A stretch of DNA of 64,000 nt, taken from assembly GCF_030295425.1 (NCBI RefSeq), contig NZ_AP027081.1, forward strand, positions 4,075,001 through 4,139,000. The letters run 5' to 3'. Source of the DNA: Mesoterricola sediminis. GTDB lineage: Bacteria > Acidobacteriota > Holophagae > Holophagales > Holophagaceae. Below are positions 46,172 to 53,722 of the stretch, piece after piece. Numbering within the stretch: the first letter of the stretch is position 1; every line of letters begins with the position of its first letter. The translations under genes and the position numbers were made by a program. Below the pieces are notes generated by a model. That model saw nothing but the letters and a program-made list of their open reading frames with translations, was not told where the DNA came from and searched no databases.

Positions 46172-47143
46172 TCAGAGGAGCCGGTAGCGCCGGAAGGCCA
46201 GGAGGAGTCCGGCCGTCAGGAGGCCCATGCCGGCCAGGGTCCACCAGAAGCCCGCGGGGTGCTGGAGCCCGGGCATGCGGAGGAAGTTCATGCCGAAGAC
46301 GCCCGTCACGAGGCCCAGGGGCAGCATGATGGAGCTCATCACCGTCAGGATCTTCATGATCTCGTTGAGGCGGTTGTTGACGCTGTTCAGGTAGATGTCC
46401 ACGGCGATGGTCACCGAGTCCCGCAGGCTGTCGGCGCCCTCCAGGACGTTCATGAGGTGGTCGTGCACGTCCTGGAAGTAGGGGCGCACCTCCGGCTGGA
46501 CCATGCCCTCCCTCCCCTTGGCCAGGTGCAGGACGAGGTCGGCCTGGCCCGCCGCGAGGCGCCGCAGCCTCACCATGAGCTTCCGGATGGAGAGGATGCG
46601 CTCCAGCACCGGGGTCCGGGGGTCCCTCAGGGCCTCCTGGTCCAGGCGCTCCACCTCCAGCTCCCACTGCTCCAGGTGCGGCGCGAAGGCGTCCACGATG
46701 CCGTCCAGAAGGCCGTGGAGGACGGCGTCGGGGCCGGGGGGCACCGGCGACTGGCCCGAGGCGAAACGCGCCGCAACCTGGTCCAGGACCTCCAGGGGGC
46801 CGCTGCGGATGGTCACCAGGAGACGGGGGGTCAGGAAGCAGGCCACCTGGAGGGTCTGGAGCTGGCGGGCCAGACGCTTCTCCCGGGTGTCCAGGCTGCG
46901 GACGATGAGGAACAGGTGATCGCCATGATCCTCCAGCTTGGGCCGCTGACCCGGCTTGCCCGCGTCCTCCCAATTGAGCGGGTGACCAGGCAAGCATGCG
47001 CGCAGGGGGCCCAGGTCCGGGACGTCCGGAAGCGTCAGGTCCAGCCACACCGGGACCCCCTCCCCCAGCAGCCGCGGCAGGGCCGCCGGATCCGGCAGGG
47101 GATCGGTTCCCCGGGGGGTCAGGAGCCAGGCGCGGAGGGACAT
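46172..47143 (-). CDS. corA: CorA-type magnesium/cobalt transporter
   Basis: This 323-residue protein has an N-terminal cytoplasmic domain, a long helical stalk (about 140-260), and two C-terminal transmembrane helices. The pore signature GVFGMNF lies at the end of TM1 (about 283-289), and a basic C-terminal tail (FRRYRLL) follows. Members form pentameric Mg2+/Co2+/Ni2+ channels. The ATG at 47143 has GAGG upstream. The frame continues 37 codons upstream without homology. It is divergent from the split-barrel gene. Confidence 0.93.
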   Translation of the reverse strand: MSLRAWLLTPRGTDPLPDPAALPRLLGEGVPVWLDLTLPDVPDLGPLRACLPGHPLNWEDAGKPGQRPKLEDHGDHLFLIVRSLDTREKRLARQLQTLQVACFLTPRLLVTIRSGPLEVLDQVAARFASGQSPVPPGPDAVLHGLLDGIVDAFAPHLEQWELEVERLDQEALRDPRTPVLERILSIRKLMVRLRRLAAGQADLVLHLAKGREGMVQPEVRPYFQDVHDHLMNVLEGADSLRDSVTIAVDIYLNSVNNRLNEIMKILTVMSSIMLPLGLVTGVFGMNFLRMPGLQHPAGFWWTLAGMGLLTAGLLLAFRRYRLL

Positions 47144-47321
47144 GGGGGCCTCGTTCGGCCAGGAACGGCCGGCACCTACCAAGATAGCCGCCAGGGCAGG
47201 CCCCGGAAGGAAGCTTCCGTCCAAGCAAACTAACGGACATGCCTGGAAATTCAAGTTTGATTCTCAGTCGCTTGCTGGTTTGATAGTTGAACCTTGCTGG
47301 CCGACCCCGGTCTTCTTTCCC

Positions 47322-47819
47322 ATGCCCCGTTCCCCCGCCCCCCTCATCGACCCGCCCACCGCCGAGCGTTTGTCTGGCGGAATCTCCATAGGCCTGGCCT
47401 CCCGCTCCGCCGCGAACGAGCCCAGCCTGGCGCGGGCCCTCGGCTGCTTGGTCTCCGCGGACCGCCGGCGCATCACCCTCTTCGTGCTCGCCTCCCAGGC
47501 CCGGGCCCTGGTGAAGGACATCCAGGCCCATGGGACCCTGGCGGTGGTGTTCAGCCAGCCCAGCACCCACCAGTCCTGGCAGTTCAAGGGGGTGGACGCC
47601 CAGGTCACGGGCCCCCGCCCCGGGGATGCCCGGCGGGTGGAGGCCTACCAGCGGCGCTTCGTGGAGGAGGTGCGGCCCCTGGGCTTCCCCGAGGAGCTCG
47701 TCCGGACCCTGCTCGCCTTCCGGCCCGAGGACCTGCTCCGGCTCACGGTGACCCCCACCTCCGGCTTCCTCCAGACCCCCGGCAAGGACGCCGGCGCGCC
47801 CCTGGAGGCCCTGCCGTGA
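47322..47819 (+). CDS. FMN-binding split-barrel (PNPOx-like) protein
   Basis: This 165-residue protein resembles pyridoxamine-phosphate-oxidase-like flavin proteins: GISIGLASRSAANEPSLARALGC, ITLFVLASQARALVKDI, and LAVVFSQPSTHQSWQFKG, the strand pattern usually contacting FMN. It lacks the PdxH substrate motifs. Its GTGA end overlaps the start of the next gene, also a split-barrel protein, so the two are probably co-translated and may act together. Substrate is unknown. Confidence 0.7.
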   Translation: MPRSPAPLIDPPTAERLSGGISIGLASRSAANEPSLARALGCLVSADRRRITLFVLASQARALVKDIQAHGTLAVVFSQPSTHQSWQFKGVDAQVTGPRPGDARRVEAYQRRFVEEVRPLGFPEELVRTLLAFRPEDLLRLTVTPTSGFLQTPGKDAGAPLEALP

Positions 47820-49177
47820 CCCTGGGACCCGACGCCTTCCGCGAGTGCCTCGACGGCGTGGTGCCGTGCCTGGCGGCCACCTGCTCCGCGGACGGGATCC
47901 CCAACGCCATCTTCCTGTCCCAGGCGCAGTACATCGATCCCGGACACGTGGCCCTCTCGTACCAGTTCTTCAACAAGACCCGCAGGAACATCCTGGCCAA
48001 CCCCCAGGTCACGCTCCTGGCGGTGCACCCCCTGACCGCCGCCCAGTTCCGGTTCCGCCTGCGCTACCTGCGCACCGAGACGGAGGGGCCCGTGTTCGAG
48101 AGCATGCGGGCCAAGCTCTCGGGCATCGCCTCCCACACGGGCATGGGGGGGGTCTTCCGGCTGCTGGGGGCGGACGTGTACCGGGTCCTGGGGTTCGAGC
48201 AGGTCCCGGGCGCGGCCCTCCCGCCACCGCAGCGGCCCAACCTCTTCACGGCCCTGCGCGCCGCCTTCGCCCGGGTCGGGGCGGCCTGCGACCTGGAGAC
48301 CCTCTTCGCGGGCACGCTGGCGTGCCTGGAGGAGGCCTTCGGCATGAACCAGAGCATGATCCTCCTCCTGGACGGGAGCGGCGGGAAGCTCTACACCGTG
48401 GCCAGCCGGGGGTACCCCGATTCCGGCGCGGGCTCGGAGATCCCCCTGGGCCACGGCGTCATCGGCGTGTGCGCCCAGGCCGGGACGCCCATCCGCATCG
48501 GCCGGATGACGGAGGAGTACGTCTACGGCAAGGCCATCGCGGCCCGGGCCGAGGCCCACGGCCTGGGCGCGCTCCTGGAGGAGCAGATCCCCCTGCCCGG
48601 CCTCGCGGAGTCCTCCAGCCAGCTGGCGGTGCCCATCCGGGGCCAGGGCAGGCTGCTGGGCGTCCTCTACGTGGAGAGCCCGCTGGACCTGCGCTTCTCC
48701 TACGACGACGAGGACGCCATGGTGCTGCTGGCCGCCCAGCTCGGCATGGCCATGGAGCGGATCCAGGCCGCCCTGGACGCGGCCCCGGAGGAGGCCCCCG
48801 AAGCCCCGGCGCCGGAGCCCTGCCCCGGGCCGGCGCCCGGGGAGGGGCCGGTGCTGGTGCGGTACTACGCGGAGAACGACAGCGTCTTCCTGGGCGACGA
48901 CTACCTGATCAAGGGCGTCGCCGGCAGCATCCTCTGGACCCTGCTGAAGGACCACACGGAACGGGGCCAGTGCATCTTCTCCAACCGCGAACTGCGCCTG
49001 GACCCGCGGATCCGCCTGCCGGACCTCAGCGACAACCTGGAGGCCCGGCTCATCCTCCTGGGCCGCAGGCTCGTGGACAAGGGCGCCTGCGTGCGCATGG
49101 AGCGGGTGGGCCGGGGCCGGTTCCGCCTGCAGGTGGACCGCGCCCTCCGGCTCCAGGAGTTCCAGGTTCCCGGCTAG
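47816..49177 (+). CDS. PNPOx-like plus GAF domain signalling protein
   Basis: This 453-residue protein has three parts. The first (about 1-135) is a split-barrel FMN-like domain, with ECLDGVVPCLAATCSADGIP and NKTRRNILANPQVTLL. The second (about 150-325) is a GAF domain, with TLFAGTLACLEEAFG, SMILLLDGSGGKLYTVASRG and QLAVPIRGQGRLLGVLYVES. The third is a C-terminal domain of about 90 residues (FLGDDYLIKGVAGSILWTLL) resembling a winged helix. It starts at GTG overlapping the stop of the upstream gene (GTGA). Together this suggests a redox- or ligand-sensing regulator. The stop overlaps the convergent hemerythrin gene by 4 bp. Confidence 0.78.
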   Translation: MTLGPDAFRECLDGVVPCLAATCSADGIPNAIFLSQAQYIDPGHVALSYQFFNKTRRNILANPQVTLLAVHPLTAAQFRFRLRYLRTETEGPVFESMRAKLSGIASHTGMGGVFRLLGADVYRVLGFEQVPGAALPPPQRPNLFTALRAAFARVGAACDLETLFAGTLACLEEAFGMNQSMILLLDGSGGKLYTVASRGYPDSGAGSEIPLGHGVIGVCAQAGTPIRIGRMTEEYVYGKAIAARAEAHGLGALLEEQIPLPGLAESSSQLAVPIRGQGRLLGVLYVESPLDLRFSYDDEDAMVLLAAQLGMAMERIQAALDAAPEEAPEAPAPEPCPGPAPGEGPVLVRYYAENDSVFLGDDYLIKGVAGSILWTLLKDHTERGQCIFSNRELRLDPRIRLPDLSDNLEARLILLGRRLVDKGACVRMERVGRGRFRLQVDRALRLQEFQVPG

Positions 49178-49869
49178 GCCAGTTCCCGCTCCAGCCGCAG
49201 CCATTCGCCCTCGGGGAGGCGCGCCTGGGCCAGGCCCAGCACGCCGCGGAAGACCGGCTCCGGGGCCCCGGCGCGGATGTCCTCCAGCTTGCGGAGGCGC
49301 TCGGCGGGATTCAGGGCAGGCAGCATCCAGGACAGGATGAGCCCCATCTCGGCCGGGGGGATGGTGGCGACCAGGTCTCGCTCGAGGGCCTCCAGCTCCG
49401 CGTCCGAGTAGCGGGCGTGGAGCACCCCGGTGTTGCGCTCCTCCTCCTCGGCCATGTGGAGGAGGTTCTCCCCGACGAAGTGGGCCATGCGCCGGTAGAG
49501 GGCCCTCAGGGCCGCGTCCCGGCCGGGCCCGGAGGCGGTGGCCGCCTCCAGGGCCTCCTCGAGGCTCCGGATGGCCTCCAGGTGTCCCGCGTGGTCCTCG
49601 CCGGTGCCGGCGGAGGACCCGGGCTCGCGGGCCTCCATGGCGGGGTGCAGGAAGGCGTTCTCGTGCTCCACGTGCCCCCGGCAGAGGTCCAGGAGGTCCT
49701 GGGCCTGGTCCAGGACCGCGCCGCAGGCCACGGGATCCCCGGGATCGAGGGAGCCGAGCCTCGCGAGGGTGTCGCACATGAGCCCGCGCAGGGCCTTGTG
49801 GATGTCGGCGTAGATGTCGTAGCGGGCCCCGGCGGCGGGAAGGGCCAGGGTGGCGGCGGCGTGGGTCAT
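49174..49869 (-). CDS. Hemerythrin-like cation-binding domain protein
   Basis: This 231-residue four-helix protein has the di-iron ligand pattern of bacterial hemerythrin HHE domains: ADIHKALRG near 22, HVEHENAFLHPAM near 66-78, DHAGHLEAI near 92 and HMAEEEERN near 137. Such proteins bind O2 or NO or handle iron. AGGAG lies 8 nt before the ATG. It is divergent from the E1 alpha gene, and the 218 bp between them contains two palindromes. Confidence 0.85.
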   Translation of the reverse strand: MTHAAATLALPAAGARYDIYADIHKALRGLMCDTLARLGSLDPGDPVACGAVLDQAQDLLDLCRGHVEHENAFLHPAMEAREPGSSAGTGEDHAGHLEAIRSLEEALEAATASGPGRDAALRALYRRMAHFVGENLLHMAEEEERNTGVLHARYSDAELEALERDLVATIPPAEMGLILSWMLPALNPAERLRKLEDIRAGAPEPVFRGVLGLAQARLPEGEWLRLERELA

Positions 49870-49939
49870 GGGATGCTCCTCGGGAATGCGGGTCGACGCC
49901 CGTCCTGGACAGGTTAGGGCATGGCAAAATCCGGCATCC

Positions 49940-49983
49940 CTATGTTTTCCATAGCGGATTCTTAAAATTTCCTTATTAAGGAA
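49940..49983. promoter_or_regulatory. Two palindromes in the hemerythrin/E1-alpha divergent region
   Basis: CTATG-TTTTC-CATAG (49940-49954) and the 15-bp perfect palindrome TTCCTTATTAAGGAA (49969-49983) lie 15 bp apart in an A+T-rich island. They are good operator candidates for either divergent gene. The second does not fit FNR or Fur consensus as I know them. Confidence 0.45.
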
Positions 49984-50087
49984 CTTTGAAGAAGCGCCCC
50001 CGCCCCGCGGACGCCATCCTCACCCTGTTCCGCAGCCGGAGGCAGCGCATGGTGCGCGGCCGCTGCGGATCCGAGGAGGAGGACGCC

Positions 50088-51050
50088 GTGTCGTCGTCGA
50101 ACCCTGTTGCGGGCCCCATCGAGATGCTGCGGCAGATGCTGCTCATCCGGGCCTACGAAATGAAGATCGTGGAACTGGGCGGAAAGGGCCCGTTCCCCCA
50201 CGTGTGCACCTGCGTTGGCCAGGAGGCCGCCGCGGTGGGCGTGGTCGCCGCCCTGAGGGAGGAGGACCGCATCCTCACCAACCACCGCAGCGCCGGCCAC
50301 CTCCTGGCCCGCGGCGCCGATCCGGGCCGCATGCTGGCCGAGGTGATGGGGCGCGCCACCGGCTACTGCAAGGGCAAGAGCGGCACCCTGCACATCTCCG
50401 CGAAGGAGCTGGGCGTCCTGCTCACCTCCACCATCGTCGGCGGCGAGCTGTCCCTGGCGACGGGGGTGGCCCTCTCCAAGTCCATGCTGAAGGAGAAGGG
50501 CATCGTGGCGTGCTTCTTCGGGGACGGCGCGGCGGCGGAGGGCATCTTCCACGAGTCCGTGAACCTGGCCTCGGTCTGGGACCTGCCGGTGCTCTACGTG
50601 TGCGAGAACAACCACTGGCAGGCCTTCGTCCACCGCGACGAGACCATGCGCGGCGCCTTCATCGCGCCCCGCGCGGCGGCCTACGGGATCGAGGGCCTCA
50701 CCGTGGACGGCAACGACGTGGAGGCCGTTCACGCCGCGGCCCTCGAGGCCGCCCGCAAGGTCCGGGAGACCTCCCGCCCCTTCCTGCTGGAGACCTACAC
50801 GTACCGCCTGCGCGGCCACATGGAGCCCGAGCCCGCGGCCGGGGCGGACCCGAAGGAGCTGGAGCACTGGCTGGGCAAGGACCCCATCGCGCGCATGAAG
50901 CGGACCCTGCTGGAGCGCGGCGAGGCCACCCCGGAAGATATCGCCGCCATGGAGGCGGAGGCGGACGCCGTCGTGGACGCCGCAGAGGCCTTTGCCGCGG
51001 CTTCGCCCATGCCCGCGCCCGAAGAGCTCACAACCGAAGTGTATGCCTGA
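50088..51050 (+). CDS. 2-oxoacid (pyruvate/acetoin-type) dehydrogenase E1 alpha subunit
   Basis: This 320-residue thiamine-diphosphate subunit has the ThDP motif FFGDGAAAEGIFHESVNLAS followed by CENN about 27 residues later (about 140-172). TNHRSAGHLLARG and the loop GKSGTLHIS are conserved, as is the C-terminal TYRLRGHMEPEP. GTG 50088 was chosen for GAGGAGGA 5 nt upstream; an in-frame ATG lies at 50049 and an upstream TTG at 49986. E1 beta follows after 10 bp, but no E2 or E3 gene is adjacent. Pyruvate, acetoin or a branched-chain oxoacid are all possible substrates. Confidence 0.88.
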   Translation: MSSSNPVAGPIEMLRQMLLIRAYEMKIVELGGKGPFPHVCTCVGQEAAAVGVVAALREEDRILTNHRSAGHLLARGADPGRMLAEVMGRATGYCKGKSGTLHISAKELGVLLTSTIVGGELSLATGVALSKSMLKEKGIVACFFGDGAAAEGIFHESVNLASVWDLPVLYVCENNHWQAFVHRDETMRGAFIAPRAAAYGIEGLTVDGNDVEAVHAAALEAARKVRETSRPFLLETYTYRLRGHMEPEPAAGADPKELEHWLGKDPIARMKRTLLERGEATPEDIAAMEAEADAVVDAAEAFAAASPMPAPEELTTEVYA

Positions 51051-51060
51051 GGAGACACCC

Positions 51061-52044
51061 ATGATTCCCGCCAACGTCCAGGAAGCCATCCACCAGGCCC
51101 TCCGCGAGGAGATGGCCCGCGACCCGCGGGTCATCCTCCTCGGCGAGGGGGTCGCCACCAAGCGCCCGGATCTCGTGGAGGCCTTCGGCCGCGCCCGGGT
51201 CCGCAACACCCCGCTCGCCGAGGGCATCATCGCCGGCACCGCGGCGGGCGCCGCGGCCACGGGCCTGCGGCCCATCGCGGACCTGCTCTTCGCGCCCTTC
51301 CTCTGCTTCGCCATGGACGAGATCGTCAACAGCGCCGGCAAGCTGCGATACATGTCCGGCGGCCAGTTCAAGTTCCCCATGGTCGTCATGGCCATGACGG
51401 GCGGCGGCTGGACCGTCGGCGCCCAGCACAACCACAACCTGGAGGCCTGGTTCGTCCACAGCCCCGGCCTGAAGGTGGTCATGCCCTCCACCCCCGCCGA
51501 CTTCAAGGGCCTGCTGAAATCCGCCGTGCGGGACGACAACCCGGTGATCTTCTTCACCGACATGGCCCTGGCCTTCGCCCCCGGCGAGGTGCCCGAGGGC
51601 GACGTCACCGTGCCCCTGGGCGTGGCCGCCGTCCGCAGGGAGGGCACCGACGTGACCCTCATCGCCTACGCCAAGACCGTCCCCGCCTGCCTCGAGGCCG
51701 CCGCGGCCCTGGAAGCCCAGGGCGTCTCCGCGGAGGTGCTGGACCTGCGCACCCTCAAGCCCCTGGACGAAGCCACCATCCTCGCCAGCGCGCGCCGGAC
51801 GGGCCGGGTCATCGTCGTCCACGAGGCGGGGCGCCTCTGCGGCGTGGGCGCGGAAGTGGCCGCCCTCGTCGCGGAGCAGGCCTTTGCCAGCCTCCGGGCC
51901 CCGGTGCTGCGCCTCACGGGCCCCGACGCCCCCGCCCCCTCCAGCTTCCTCCTCGAGCAGGCCTTCAGCCCCCAGCCCGCCGCCATCCTGGCCGCGGCCC
52001 TGGACCTGGTGGGCCGCACCGAGCCCGCCGCCACCCTGGCCTGA
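51061..52044 (+). CDS. 2-oxoacid dehydrogenase E1 beta subunit
   Basis: This 327-residue partner of E1 alpha begins with an N-terminal pyrimidine-binding domain, with ILLGEGVATK, NTPLAEGIIAGTAAGAA (the catalytic Glu in PLAEG) and FLCFAMDEIVNSAGKLRYMSGG. A transketolase C-terminal domain follows, with EVLDLRTLKPLD and VHEAGRLCGVGAEVAA. Together they would decarboxylate a 2-oxoacid and pass the acyl group to a lipoyl E2 encoded elsewhere. The next gene downstream is a cytochrome c, 26 bp away. Confidence 0.9.
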   Translation: MIPANVQEAIHQALREEMARDPRVILLGEGVATKRPDLVEAFGRARVRNTPLAEGIIAGTAAGAAATGLRPIADLLFAPFLCFAMDEIVNSAGKLRYMSGGQFKFPMVVMAMTGGGWTVGAQHNHNLEAWFVHSPGLKVVMPSTPADFKGLLKSAVRDDNPVIFFTDMALAFAPGEVPEGDVTVPLGVAAVRREGTDVTLIAYAKTVPACLEAAAALEAQGVSAEVLDLRTLKPLDEATILASARRTGRVIVVHEAGRLCGVGAEVAALVAEQAFASLRAPVLRLTGPDAPAPSSFLLEQAFSPQPAAILAAALDLVGRTEPAATLA

Positions 52045-52070
52045 ACCCCACCTCCCCTTCTGGAGCCTCC

Positions 52071-52601
52071 ATGCACCGAACCCTCCTCGTCCTCGCCCTC
52101 GGCCTGGTCCCCGCCTGGGCCGCCGGTCCCACCCCCGTCAAGCGCGGCGCCTACCTCGTCACCCTCATGGGCTGCAACGACTGCCACACCCCCATGAAGA
52201 TGGGGGACCGGGGCCCCGAGCCGGACCTGGCCCGCATGCTCTCGGGCCACCCCTCCGCCCTCGTCATGCCCCCGGCCCCCGCCTTCGATCCCAAGGATCC
52301 CTGGGCCTGGCACGGCGCGGTCACGAACACCGCCTTCGCCGGCCCCTGGGGCGTGAGCTACGCCGCCAACCTCACCCCCGACACGGCGACGGGCCTGGGC
52401 GCCTGGTCCGAGCAGGACTTCGTGACCTCCCTGCGCGCCGGCAAGCACGCCGGAAAGGGGCGCCCGATCCTGCCCCCCATGCCCTGGCAGGGCATCGGCC
52501 AGGCCACGGACGAGGACCTCAAGGCCATCTTCGCCTTCCTCCGGTCCATCCGGCCCATCGCCAACGCCGTGCCCGACCCCTCGGCGCCGGCCCACCCCTG
52601 A
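52071..52601 (+). CDS. Periplasmic monoheme cytochrome c
   Basis: This 176-residue protein has a signal peptide (MHRTLLVLALGLVPAWAAG) and one heme-binding motif CNDCH at about residues 36-40 in GAYLVTLMGCNDCHTP. Two Met-rich stretches (LVMPPAP and LPPMPW) could supply the axial Met. LTPDTATGLGAWSEQDFVTSLRAGKH resembles the alcohol/aldehyde-dehydrogenase-type cytochrome c family. It lies 26 bp after the E1 beta gene and 10 bp before a diheme cytochrome, so electron transfer linked to one of them is plausible. Confidence 0.9.
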   Translation: MHRTLLVLALGLVPAWAAGPTPVKRGAYLVTLMGCNDCHTPMKMGDRGPEPDLARMLSGHPSALVMPPAPAFDPKDPWAWHGAVTNTAFAGPWGVSYAANLTPDTATGLGAWSEQDFVTSLRAGKHAGKGRPILPPMPWQGIGQATDEDLKAIFAFLRSIRPIANAVPDPSAPAHP

Positions 52602-52611
52602 GGCCCCGCCC

Positions 52612-53613
52612 GTGGTCCCCCCCTGGATGACCCTCGCCGTCCTGGCCGCCCTGGTCCGGATCCCCGCCGGAGACGCGGCCCCCCAGCGGCTGTCCCGGAC
52701 GGGCCTCTACGGGCCCGCCGGCGGGATCGCCCCGGGGGTCCTGGCCTACGCGCCCCAGTATCCCCTCTGGTCCGACGGCGCGGCCAAGGCCCGGTGGGTG
52801 CTGCTGCCCCGGGGCGCGGCCATCGACGGAACGGACCCCGGGGCCTGGGTGTTCCCCGTGGGCACCCGCTTCTGGAAGGAATTCAGCTTCGGCGGGCGCA
52901 AGGTTGAGACGCGCATGCTCTGGCGCTCCTCGGCGACCACGTGGACCTACGCCGCCTACGCCTGGCGCGACGACCAGTCCGACGCGGACCTGGTGGGACC
53001 CCAGGGCCTGCCCCGGGCGGCCGAGATCGCCCCGGGGGTGTACCACACCATCCCCGGCCACGCCGACTGCCGCGCCTGCCACGAGAATCCGGCCCCGGGG
53101 CCCCTGGGCTTCGACGCCCTGCAGCTGAGCGTGGACCGGGATTCCGGCGCCCTCCACGGGGAGCCCCTGCGCCCGGGCCAGGCCACCCTGGCCACCCTGG
53201 CGGACCGGGGCCTCCTGCGCCCCGCCCCCCCGGACCTCGCCCCGCGGATCCAGGCCGCGGACCCCCGCGCCCGCGCGGCCCTGGGCTACCTGCACGTCAA
53301 TTGCGGATCCTGCCATCGCGAAGGGAACCCGATCCCCCACGTGGACCTGGATTTCCGCTACCGGGAAGGGGGCTCCCGCGCGCTCTCCACGGCCCTGGGG
53401 CGGCCCACCCACAGCCAGCTCCCCGGACGCCGCGCCGGCACCCTGGCCATCGCCCCCGGTTCTCCGGAGGAGAGCCTCCTCCTGGCCCGCATGCGCTCCC
53501 ATTCGCCCCTCCAGCGCATGCCCCCCACCGGCACGGTCCTGGTGGACCAGGAGGCCGTCGGGCTCCTCACCGCCTGGATCGCCCAGGGGGGCTGCGGGAT
53601 GGTCCCGCCCTGA
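52612..53613 (+). CDS. Diheme c-type cytochrome, SO2930-like
   Basis: This 333-residue exported protein has two heme motifs, CRACH at about 152-156 (GHADCRACHENPAPGPLGFD) and CGSCH at about 230-234 (HVNCGSCHREGNP). The N-terminal block LSRTGLYGP, YAPQYPLWSDGAAKARWVLLP and GTRFWKEFSFGGRKVETRML is typical of the family I know as SO2930/HNE_0200-type diheme cytochromes. GTG 52612 gives a short signal sequence. It directly follows the monoheme cytochrome. Its redox partner is unknown; the family name is recalled, not checked. Confidence 0.8.
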   Translation: MVPPWMTLAVLAALVRIPAGDAAPQRLSRTGLYGPAGGIAPGVLAYAPQYPLWSDGAAKARWVLLPRGAAIDGTDPGAWVFPVGTRFWKEFSFGGRKVETRMLWRSSATTWTYAAYAWRDDQSDADLVGPQGLPRAAEIAPGVYHTIPGHADCRACHENPAPGPLGFDALQLSVDRDSGALHGEPLRPGQATLATLADRGLLRPAPPDLAPRIQAADPRARAALGYLHVNCGSCHREGNPIPHVDLDFRYREGGSRALSTALGRPTHSQLPGRRAGTLAIAPGSPEESLLLARMRSHSPLQRMPPTGTVLVDQEAVGLLTAWIAQGGCGMVPP

Positions 53614-53722
53614 CTGGTGCGGAACCCATTGCGGGAACTGGACCCCTGGGCTCCGGGAGGCCGGGCGGAAAATGGACTGGGAAGGCCAAGCCCGCCTGGT
53701 TCCCACGTCTCCGGAGTCCCCC

